Shown here one piece after another: positions 26,828 through 33,567 of a stretch of DNA of 52,605 bases. The stretch lies in contig JABHEG010000166.1 of assembly GCA_018676675.1 (NCBI GenBank), positions 1-52,605 of the forward strand. The letters are read 5' to 3'. This DNA comes from Lentisphaerota bacterium. GTDB taxonomy: Bacteria; Verrucomicrobiota; Lentisphaeria; Oligosphaerales; JABHEG01. The notes beneath the pieces were generated by a model that saw only the letters and a program-made list of their open reading frames with translations, made no database searches and was not told the origin of the DNA. Position numbers and translations under genes: made by a program. Each line of letters starts with the position of its first letter. Position 1 is the stretch's first letter.

Positions 26828-27357
26828 ATGGCGAGATCACATTGGTCACAGGGGGATGCCGAAGTGGCAAGAGCGACTACGCGTTGAAAGTCGCCATGGA
26901 GTACGACCACCGGGTCTTTGTGGCCACTGCAGAAGCCTGTGACGAGGAGATGGATCGACGCATCCAGAGGCACAGGCAAGAACGCGGCGACCTCTTCCAG
27001 ACCATGGAAGAGCCCCTCGATCTGGGCAGGTGCTTTGCGGCGGCAACGGAACAGACCCAAGTTGTCCTTATCGACTGTCTGCCCGTCTGGCTTGGCAATC
27101 TGACATTCCGTGAGCGGTTCAGTGGGCCCGAGGAGAGCTGTCCCGAGATCAGTGCGTTCCTTGGCGCTCTGACAGCCCCCCCGTGTGATGTCGTGATTGT
27201 CACCGGTGAGATCGGCCTGGGCATCGTCCCTGCCGATCCGGGAACCCGACTGTACCGGGACCGACTCGGGAGACTGAATCAGAGAGTCGCAGAACTGGCC
27301 ACACACGTCTACTTCGTAGTGTCAGGACTGCCGATGCAGATCAAACCTGGTCGGTGA
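26824..27357 (+). CDS. cobU: Adenosylcobinamide kinase / guanylyltransferase CobU
   Basis: This 177-residue bifunctional enzyme phosphorylates adenosylcobinamide and transfers GMP to form adenosylcobinamide-GDP. The P-loop is GGCRSGKS at 10-17. His50 in QRHRQERGD corresponds to the guanylylated His of Salmonella CobU. The conserved LIDCLPVWLGNL segment is present. The usual VTNEVG is VTGEIG here, an Asn to Gly change in a normally conserved segment that may affect nucleotide binding. The start overlaps the cbiR stop (ATGA). The CbiR product, adenosylcobinamide phosphate, is the substrate of CobU's second reaction. The 3' end overlaps that of the convergent operon by 17 bases. Confidence 0.93.
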   Translation: MNGEITLVTGGCRSGKSDYALKVAMEYDHRVFVATAEACDEEMDRRIQRHRQERGDLFQTMEEPLDLGRCFAAATEQTQVVLIDCLPVWLGNLTFRERFSGPEESCPEISAFLGALTAPPCDVVIVTGEIGLGIVPADPGTRLYRDRLGRLNQRVAELATHVYFVVSGLPMQIKPGR

Positions 27358-28435
27358 CAGGCGTGACGTCCGTCCTCCCCTGGAAGCGCAACAGGTCCTT
27401 GAGCTTGGCCAACGCTCTGCCTTCGGCGAGTGCGGACGTTGCGGCCTGCATGCCATCCCGGTAGCTCTCGGCGTGACCTGCGCAGTAGAGTGCGGCAGCG
27501 GCGTTCATGCAGAAGAAGTCAGCCAAGGAACCGTGGTCTTTCCCGCGCAAGACATCCAGCACAGCCGCCGCGTTCGAGGCGCAGTCTTCCCGGCTGGCAA
27601 TGGTATCGAATGCGACTTGCTTTATCCCGAAGTCTGCCGGCGTCACGGTGTAGGTCGTGAGCTCACCATCACGCAGTTCCGCCACCCGGGTAGGGCCGCA
27701 GGGCGAGAACTCGTCCATGCCCTCATCGGGCCCCAGGCCCTCGACCATGCCGTAGGGGGCCAGCGCGCCGCGGAAGCCAATCTCCAGCAGGATGGATATT
27801 AGCTGTTTGCAGACGCCAGGCGCGTAAGCGCCGATGACGATCGTGTCCGTTGCCCCGCAAGGCATAGTCAACGGGCCGATGATGTTGAAGGCCGAGGTGA
27901 ACCGCATGTTCTGGATCAGACGCGCCCAGCCAGACTTCAGGAACGCCTCGCCGGGCAGGTAGCAGATGCCGGCCTCGCGCAAGCTGATCTCCGCGCGCTC
28001 CAGAGGAGCCCCCAAATCGACTCCCCACGCCTCGAATATGTCAGAGGCCCCGGACACGCCAGTGACTAGGCGTGCGCCCTTCTTGGCAATCGGCAGACCG
28101 CATCCGGCGGCGATCAGCGAAGCCGGACTGGAACAGTTGACCGTCTTCAGCTGGTCGGAACCCGTCCCGACGATGTCGCAGCTTCTTCGCGTTCCTTCTG
28201 TGGCCATCTTGGCCGTGTCGTACCGGTCGAGAGCGTCCCACGCCCCCGCGAGTTCCTCGGTAGTCGGGCCTCGGGCGATGTGCGCCATGAGGAAGGCCCC
28301 CTGCTGCAGCTCGGGCTGGCGGTTCTGGATTACCTGACGGTACGCGTCACACGCTTGCTCCCGAGTCATGGTCTTGCCGTCGGCGATCGCGCAGATCAGC
28401 CGACCGAATGTGCGAAGATCAGATTCCGTTGCCAT
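27341..28435 (-). CDS. TrpD-like phosphoribosyltransferase in the cobamide operon
   Basis: This 364-residue member of the anthranilate phosphoribosyltransferase (TrpD) fold family shows several active-site changes. The PRPP loop is GTGSD at 90-94 (family GTGGD), followed by VNCSS. The KHGN segment is KKGAR at 118-122. The Mg-binding segment MDEFSPCGPTRVAEL is well kept. The anthranilate-binding segment before AFNIIGPL is rewritten, so the Arg that binds anthranilate appears absent. PRPP chemistry is therefore likely but the acceptor is probably not anthranilate. I chose the ATG at 28435 (GGGAG about ten bases upstream); an in-frame start at 28465 overlaps the dehydrogenase. It is last in the cobS-cobT operon, so a role in lower-ligand nucleotide formation is a hypothesis. 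Confidence 0.8.
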   Translation of the reverse strand: MATESDLRTFGRLICAIADGKTMTREQACDAYRQVIQNRQPELQQGAFLMAHIARGPTTEELAGAWDALDRYDTAKMATEGTRRSCDIVGTGSDQLKTVNCSSPASLIAAGCGLPIAKKGARLVTGVSGASDIFEAWGVDLGAPLERAEISLREAGICYLPGEAFLKSGWARLIQNMRFTSAFNIIGPLTMPCGATDTIVIGAYAPGVCKQLISILLEIGFRGALAPYGMVEGLGPDEGMDEFSPCGPTRVAELRDGELTTYTVTPADFGIKQVAFDTIASREDCASNAAAVLDVLRGKDHGSLADFFCMNAAAALYCAGHAESYRDGMQAATSALAEGRALAKLKDLLRFQGRTDVTPVTDQV

Positions 28436-28442
28436 TGCCAAA

Positions 28443-29417
28443 CTACTCCCTGGGTATGATGACACATTTCATGCGAGCACCAGCCAGGATCTCCGGCAGC
28501 AGGCCGGGAACATCCTCCAGGCCGAACTGTCCGTCGATCAGCCGGGCCGCGATACAACCGTGTTCCGCGAGAAGCGCCAGTGCACGCGCCATCTGATCGC
28601 GGGTGCAGCCGTATGCTCCAGTCACGGTCAGCTGGCGGTAGTGGATAGGGTTCAGGTCTTGTGCTGGCACATGCTTTCCACCCGGCAACCCGCTGAAGAA
28701 GCAGAACCGCCCGCCCGGACGCAGAGCGGACAGGGCCGCCGTGAAAGCACCCGTTCCGGGACAGGCCGCCACAGCCGCATCACAAGCGTCCCCAACTGCG
28801 CTTCCGGTTGCCGGGCCGATCCCGAGGCACTCAAGGAACGCGCGGCTTCGCTCGCGGCGCGTCTCTTCTCGTTCGCAAAGCCTGGCGTGTCCCCCAGCCT
28901 CAACGGCTGCGAGAGCCATGAGCAGTCCTACTGGGCCGCCTCCAATGACCTGTAGGGATTCGCCGGGCTGGAATCTGAGCGCGTCCAGCGCATTCAGACA
29001 GCACCCCAGAGGCTCTGCGAGGGTCGCAAGATGCGGATCAAGTCCGACCGGCAACGGGATCAGCGCACTGCGGTCGACCAAGACCTTTGTCGCAAGTCCG
29101 CCGTCCACGTGGAAGCCGAGAATGCGCATGCTGGGGCACAAGTTCTCACAGCCGCCGCAACACGCAGAACACGCGCCGCACGCCTGCCCCGGCCAGACGA
29201 CCCAGCGCCCGCCGGTCTCTGGGTCCTCCGCACAAATCTCATGTCCGAGCGTCCGCGGTAGCACAAGGTCACGGTGTCCGCAGTCCCACATTTTCGCATC
29301 CGTACGGCACAAAGCACACGCGCAGACATCCAGGCACAGCGCGTTGCCGCAGGGCTCCGGGCTGGCGACCGCCAAGACACTCGCATGCCCAGTGGAATGG
29401 AGTCGGAACGCTCTCAT
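28443..29417 (-). CDS. Zinc-dependent MDR-family alcohol dehydrogenase
   Basis: This 324-residue medium-chain dehydrogenase has catalytic-zinc ligands Cys37 (ALCRTD) and His59-Glu60 (LGHE). Structural-zinc Cys residues lie at 80, 83, 86 and 94 (CGACSACCGGCENLC). The Rossmann motif is VIGGGPVGLLMA, so it is an NAD(P)-dependent dehydrogenase of the sorbitol/threonine dehydrogenase type. It lies between cobT and the TrpD-like gene, with gaps of two and seven bases, so it is under the same riboswitch. Its substrate is not evident. Threonine- or aminopropanol-related chemistry or preparation of a lower-ligand precursor are possible, but neither is shown by the sequence. It is slightly shorter than typical MDRs (about 340-350). 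Confidence 0.88.
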   Translation of the reverse strand: MRAFRLHSTGHASVLAVASPEPCGNALCLDVCACALCRTDAKMWDCGHRDLVLPRTLGHEICAEDPETGGRWVVWPGQACGACSACCGGCENLCPSMRILGFHVDGGLATKVLVDRSALIPLPVGLDPHLATLAEPLGCCLNALDALRFQPGESLQVIGGGPVGLLMALAAVEAGGHARLCEREETRRERSRAFLECLGIGPATGSAVGDACDAAVAACPGTGAFTAALSALRPGGRFCFFSGLPGGKHVPAQDLNPIHYRQLTVTGAYGCTRDQMARALALLAEHGCIAARLIDGQFGLEDVPGLLPEILAGARMKCVIIPRE

Positions 29418-29419
29418 GG

Positions 29420-30481
29420 TCAGTCCTGTGCGTCTGCAATCGCCACTTCCGCGAAGGTCTTGATGTTCGCCAGTACGCGCGTGGCCGCATCCATCAGATG
29501 GAAGGCTACCGCTGCACCGGTGCCTTCGCCGAGTCGGAACCGCAGGTCAAGGAGGGGTTCAACACCCAGGCGTTGATGCATGAACCGGTGCCCGACCTCC
29601 ACGGATCTGTGGCTGGCAAACAGATAGTGGCTGACCGCGGGTGCGAGCTCATACGCGATCAAGGCACCCGCAGTTGAGATGAGTCCGTCACAGACAACGG
29701 GGACACCGTGCGCCGCGGCGCCGATCACTAGGCCTGCGAGCCCGCCGATCTCGCACCCGCCCACCTTGGCCAGCACGTCGATGGGATCCTTCGGGTTGGG
29801 AGCACGTTCGCGCAACGCAGCGTCAATGACGTCTATCTTGTGCTGGAGCGCCTCGTCGCCGAGCCCGGTACCCCGGCCGGTCAGTTCTGCTACGGGAAGA
29901 CCGGAGAACGCAGCGATGATCGCCGTGGACGGGGACGTATTGCCGATGCCCATGTCGCCAGTTCCGAGAAGGTCCAGACCGCCATCGGCGACGAGTTCGT
30001 CCACAATCTCGATGCCGGCCTCCACAGACGTGACAGCTTGTTCGCGAGTCATAGCCGGCTCGCGGCGGAAGTTCGCCGTGCCTCTGCGCACTTTCTTGTG
30101 ACAGATTGGGAGCGCGGGATCAAAGTCATGGTTCACGCCGAGATCGGCCACGATAACTCGGGCGCCGGCGTGCTTGGCCAGGACGTTGATGGACGCCCCC
30201 CCGTTCACGAAATTCGCAACCATCTGCCATGTGACGTCCTGGGGGAACAGGCTGACACCCTCCGCAACGATGCCGTGGTCACCTGCGCACGTGACCACGA
30301 CTTTCCTCTGCAGGCACACATCCAGGGTTCCGCTGACGGCCGCCAGTTTGGCGCCAACGTCCTCCAGCACTCCCAGACTGCCCGTCGGCCGGGCCTGGTT
30401 CCGCAGTCTGTCCAGCGCTCTTTCACGGACCCCCTCATCGGGCAAGGGGATGGAGCCAATGGCCTCTTTCAGTCGTGACAT
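29420..30481 (-). CDS. cobT: Nicotinate-nucleotide:dimethylbenzimidazole phosphoribosyltransferase CobT
   Basis: This 353-residue enzyme activates the lower-ligand base to its alpha-ribotide using nicotinate mononucleotide. It has ARPTGSLGVLE at 30-40, CAGDHGIVAEGVS, GEMGIGNT-like LGTGDMGIGNTSPS, and the catalytic Glu319 in RLGEGTGAA (Glu317 in Salmonella CobT). Length is standard. The start has GGGAGA about eight bases upstream. It follows cobS by 32 bases and is two bases from the dehydrogenase. LGTGDMGIG (Thr for Glu in the usual GEMGIG) is a small deviation worth noting. Which base it uses cannot be read from sequence; no bluB or bza gene is present here. Confidence 0.95.
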   Translation of the reverse strand: MSRLKEAIGSIPLPDEGVRERALDRLRNQARPTGSLGVLEDVGAKLAAVSGTLDVCLQRKVVVTCAGDHGIVAEGVSLFPQDVTWQMVANFVNGGASINVLAKHAGARVIVADLGVNHDFDPALPICHKKVRRGTANFRREPAMTREQAVTSVEAGIEIVDELVADGGLDLLGTGDMGIGNTSPSTAIIAAFSGLPVAELTGRGTGLGDEALQHKIDVIDAALRERAPNPKDPIDVLAKVGGCEIGGLAGLVIGAAAHGVPVVCDGLISTAGALIAYELAPAVSHYLFASHRSVEVGHRFMHQRLGVEPLLDLRFRLGEGTGAAVAFHLMDAATRVLANIKTFAEVAIADAQD

Positions 30482-30513
30482 TTGCCGTTCTCCCTTTGAT
30501 GGGGGCGTTCCGT

Positions 30514-31272
30514 TCAGACGGTGTTCATCTGTAGTGCTACCGTGACGTAGCCCACGGTTTCACAAAGCTCACAGTTAGCACCCAAGATGTCGCCGGTGAT
30601 GCCGCCGAGGGCCCGGTCGGCCTTGAGTTTGAGAAGGATCGTCGTTCCGAACATGGCGGCCGCACACAGGGGGATGCCTGGCAGGAAACAGACGGGTGCT
30701 GACAGGACGGCTGCCAGCGCCAGAGCTGCGGGAGCCACGTTCCCGACCGTGCGGGCTGCGGTTCCGGTCTTCCGGGCATACGTCCCGATTCCGGTGAGAA
30801 GTGCTAGGAAGAAACGGGCCAGAACAACAACAGCGACGCACGGCCAGACCATCGCTTCTCCCAGAAGCACACCCAACGCGGCAGTCTTGACTGCCAGCAG
30901 GAGAATCAGTCCAAGTGCTCCAAAACTCCCGACGGTTGGATCCTTCATGATCGCCAGGCGTCGTTCGCAGTCAAATCCCCCGCCGAGCCCGTCGCACATA
31001 TCCGCCATCCCGTCCAGATGCAGTCCGCGGGTCAAGTAGGCGAGGACGCTGACGCAGATACAGGCGACCAGGAGGACGTAGAGTGGGGCGCACCCGGCGG
31101 GTCGAAACCCATATGCTGGAACGGCGATGGCCGCGACTCCTAGCAGGTAGCCACACAGTGGGAAGCCCGCCACCATCCAACGCCAGTCCTGGTCAGAAAG
31201 GGTCGCCATTCGCCCCACGGGAATCCTCGTTAGGAAACTCAGGGCGAGCCGACATGCTCTGAAGAAGATCAT
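30514..31272 (-). CDS. cobS: Adenosylcobinamide-GDP ribazoletransferase CobS
   Basis: This 252-residue integral membrane protein joins adenosylcobinamide-GDP and alpha-ribazole (phosphate) to finish the cobamide. It is recognised by ALSFLTRIPVG near the N-terminus, the Asp-rich GLHLDGMADMCDGLGGG, and MKDPTVGSFGALGL, plus about six hydrophobic segments. The start has GGAGG seven bases upstream of the ATG. It is the first gene after the minus-strand cobalamin riboswitch and its terminator. A short FxRA start (MIFFRACRLAL) is usual for the family. Confidence 0.95.
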   Translation of the reverse strand: MIFFRACRLALSFLTRIPVGRMATLSDQDWRWMVAGFPLCGYLLGVAAIAVPAYGFRPAGCAPLYVLLVACICVSVLAYLTRGLHLDGMADMCDGLGGGFDCERRLAIMKDPTVGSFGALGLILLLAVKTAALGVLLGEAMVWPCVAVVVLARFFLALLTGIGTYARKTGTAARTVGNVAPAALALAAVLSAPVCFLPGIPLCAAAMFGTTILLKLKADRALGGITGDILGANCELCETVGYVTVALQMNTV

Positions 31273-31304
31273 CCATCTGCCTCCTGCGTCTCACGCGCAT
31301 TTGA

Positions 31305-31358
31305 CCGAAAAAGAAAACGGGCCCCGACGGGATGTACTGATCCCGTCGGAACCCGTTG
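31305..31358 (-). terminator. Intrinsic terminator of the riboswitch leader (attenuator)
   Basis: On the minus strand a very stable hairpin with arms AACGGGTTCCGACGGGAT and ATCCCGTCGGGGCCCGTT and a short CAGTAC loop is followed by TTTTCTTTTTC. It lies between the cobalamin aptamer and the cobS start, exactly where a transcription-attenuating expression platform is expected. Confidence 0.93.
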
Positions 31359-31384
31359 CCATTGGATTCCGTCTATTCCCTGTT

Positions 31385-31548
31385 CAGCTCGTCTTCTGGC
31401 TTCGGATCATCCGCTTCTGAGAGTCTTCCCGATTCCTTGCCGGAACCAGTGACTGGCATTCAGCCGTCTCAGAAACGTCCCCGTTTACAGCGGCGGGACC
31501 GCCACGGATTCACACCGTGTTCCGTTAGCTGAGCAGGTCCAAGTTTTT
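31385..31548 (-). promoter_or_regulatory. Cobalamin riboswitch controlling the cobS-cobT operon
   Basis: Read on the minus strand, the order is AACGGAACACGGTG, AATCCGTGGCGGTCCCGCCGCTGT, GGGGACG, CCAGTCACTGG, ATCGGGAAGAC, GGATGATCCGAAGCCAGAAGACGAG. These are canonical cobalamin-riboswitch blocks. A strong rho-independent terminator follows before cobS, so ligand binding probably ends transcription early. The rightward operon's riboswitch shares the same core but lacks such a terminator. Confidence 0.95.
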
Positions 31549-31684
31549 GGTACGCCGCTACTATCGTGGCATCAGCCCGGGAGTCAAGGCAGATCTCCGC
31601 GCTGGCTCTCGGTCATCGGGGGCGGGAGCCAGAGCATTCAAGGCGTTCGGCTGTTAGGCATCATCTCATGAACATCCAGGCATG

Positions 31685-32266
31685 TCAGGATGGGGTCCAA
31701 CCGAGTACCCAAGCCCTCACCTGAGCGCCACCCGTAGCGACCAGCGCTTGTCTCCGGAACGGTGCACTCGGTTTGTCGTGCGGCACACGCGTGAGGGCGC
31801 CCTGTCGCTTGACGGTGAAGTGCCGGAGTTCCTCGGGCGTCTGGTCCTGTTCCAGAAGGCTGATGACTCCGTCGGGCAGCCGCAGGCGTCGCAGGTGTCG
31901 AGATACGACCGAGCAGTTCTCCCCCGATTTCCTGGCGAACTCGCGGATGCTTCTCGCGCTCGCCTCTTCCATCTGGATGCGATGTCGACGCGCTTTCTGC
32001 ATCGGCGATCGCTTTTGCCGCTCGTGGAACACTTCCAGATTGCGTTACGCCATCATCTTCCGCGGCTCGTTCAGAGTAGAGAAGGGGACTCTCTCGCGAC
32101 GTGACCCATGGCTGCAGGCCAGAGGACTGCCCCGCTCTCCGCGCCTCTCCTCCTGCATCCCGTTATTGCAGGGCGGGGGTAGGCCTTGCGATCTGGATTT
32201 GAGGGCCCGCATTGCAGGGCCGCAAAGCTTGCCCCTCAGGCCCTTCCTGCGCGATTGCAGCTCCAT
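31685..32266 (-). pseudogene. Interrupted HTH DNA-binding protein (recombinase/ParB-type)
   Basis: A minus-strand frame of about 194 codons is open except for one TAA at 32045-32047. The part after the stop reads like a helix-turn-helix protein: SPMQKARRHRIQMEEA, then ARSIREFARKSGENCSVVSR (HTH) and LRLPDGVISLLEQDQTPEELR. This layout is seen in proteins annotated as recombinase-associated or ParB-like. A GTG at 32032 could restart a 115-residue protein. The C-terminal part becomes low-information after LTRV. The upstream part contains the dispersed repeat shared with 15089-15145, so the start of this gene may itself be mobile-element derived. I read it as a decaying gene, though translation of the downstream half is possible. 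Confidence 0.5.
32167..32219. repeat. Dispersed repeat, copy 2 (with 15089-15145)
   Basis: Same-orientation partner of 15089-15145, about 80% alike with a one-base gap. It falls inside the N-terminal portion of the interrupted HTH frame. Confidence 0.5.
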
Positions 32267-32348
32267 GTCCGCGCACTAGACTAACGCCGTGAGCATGACT
32301 GGCGTCCCCCTCCAAATGGGGCTGTTCGGCAGATGAGGAGACGATGAC

Positions 32349-33497
32349 GTGAAGAAGACACACATTTGGGCAGTGGTGCTGTCCCTTTTCACTGCCGCAT
32401 TCCCCACACACAGCGAGGACCACGGGGAGGCGACACGGGGGGGCGCTCCCACAACCCACACTGTCGCCATCAAGCATCCCGCGTTCGCCAAACCGAAGCC
32501 GATGCAATTCGTGGTTGTCAAAGACGAAAACGGTGAGCCGACGGATTGCTACATGGACGCCGATCTGGGGAGTCGCGGGAACGGTCTGCGCAGCGTTGGC
32601 ACGGTTCGTATCTACTGGGATGCGCTGGGCAACTACAGACGGTACGGCTTGCCCAGCGGCGGGCAGCTCATGAAAAAGGGCAACAAGCCGTTCACGCGGG
32701 CCGACACCAGGAAGCTCAACTCTTTACTCGCGGATGCGCGTTCCCCCCTGAAGACTCTCATCAAGGGACACGTCTCTGCCCCCGGCAAGTCCGGTATCAA
32801 GGTGGACGCGACGACAGGGGCGACGCCGGCCGCCATCCGCAAGGTGATCGTCCCCGGAGCGGCTTACACCTGCTATATGCTTTGGCATTGGGTGAACGGC
32901 GACGCCAGGGCCAAAGCGCGGGAGGTCGCCGGCAAGACGTGCAGCGTGCCCTGGCTTTCCCGTTGCCTGGACACCGGGACGGAAGCCTCTGCAGTCTTCG
33001 CCATGGAGCAGTTCGCCAGACGGGGCATCCACGACAAAGCGACCGTTGAGGCGATTCTCCGAAGAGCACAGGAAGGCAGCGGCAGAGCCGTGAAGGGCTG
33101 TTTGCGCTATCTGGAGGACGTGTCCGCGGAGGCTGGCAGCGACATCTACTTCGCTGCCATGGAACGCCTCGTCGCATCCGCTGGCAAGTACACGCTCATT
33201 CTTTACATCGACTCTCTGTCGGAGATCACGGCGGAGCCGCCCAAAGGCTGCTGGGATCGCCTCAGTGCCTGGCTTCCACGCCAGGACACCTACTACCCCA
33301 TGCACCGCCTGCTGAAGTTGATGGAAGAGCGCAATCCCGGGTCCGCCGAAGTCGCCAGGCAAGCTACTCTCGTCCTCGACAACGAGAACTTTGTCATCGC
33401 TCGCAGAGCCTTCTGGTTCTTGGAGAAGCAGGCGTTGACAACGGAGCAGAAGACCAAGGTCAACGCGTTTCGCGAGACGTACAAAGACAGGTTGTGA
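32349..33497 (+). CDS. Secreted protein with FMN-binding-like flavinylation motif
   Basis: This is a 382-residue exported protein with a short signal peptide (MKKTHIW to about THSED). The GTG start has GAGGAG about nine bases upstream. Residues 50-175 resemble an FMN-binding domain: a VVKDENGEPTDCYMDADLG start and the motif DATTGAT at 153-159, close to the D-x-x-(S/T)GAT flavinylation pattern of NqrC/RnfG and related proteins. The residue after the motif Thr is Pro rather than Ser/Thr. It continues VIVPGAAYTCYMLWHWVNG. Residues 180-380 are helical, possibly HEAT-like repeats. The double-propeller gene follows 70 bases later. Covalent flavin is a plausible inference, not shown. Confidence 0.6.
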   Translation: MKKTHIWAVVLSLFTAAFPTHSEDHGEATRGGAPTTHTVAIKHPAFAKPKPMQFVVVKDENGEPTDCYMDADLGSRGNGLRSVGTVRIYWDALGNYRRYGLPSGGQLMKKGNKPFTRADTRKLNSLLADARSPLKTLIKGHVSAPGKSGIKVDATTGATPAAIRKVIVPGAAYTCYMLWHWVNGDARAKAREVAGKTCSVPWLSRCLDTGTEASAVFAMEQFARRGIHDKATVEAILRRAQEGSGRAVKGCLRYLEDVSAEAGSDIYFAAMERLVASAGKYTLILYIDSLSEITAEPPKGCWDRLSAWLPRQDTYYPMHRLLKLMEERNPGSAEVARQATLVLDNENFVIARRAFWFLEKQALTTEQKTKVNAFRETYKDRL

Positions 33498-33567
33498 GCA
33501 GGGCTATGAGCAACGTAGCGGAGGGATGTTGCGTTGTCTCTCTTGGGACCGACATACGGAGTGTGCC

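Larger units (their letters stand above)
31549..32348. other. Gap with a degenerate HTH gene and dispersed repeat
   Basis: This 800-base region between the cobS riboswitch and the FMN-motif gene holds no intact gene. It contains the interrupted minus-strand HTH frame (31685-32266) and the dispersed repeat copy at 32167-32219. Confidence 0.5.

Noticed and set aside
31749..32104. Plus-strand open frames opposite the HTH remnant
   Set aside because: The minus strand reads as a coherent HTH protein; the plus-strand products do not resemble anything.
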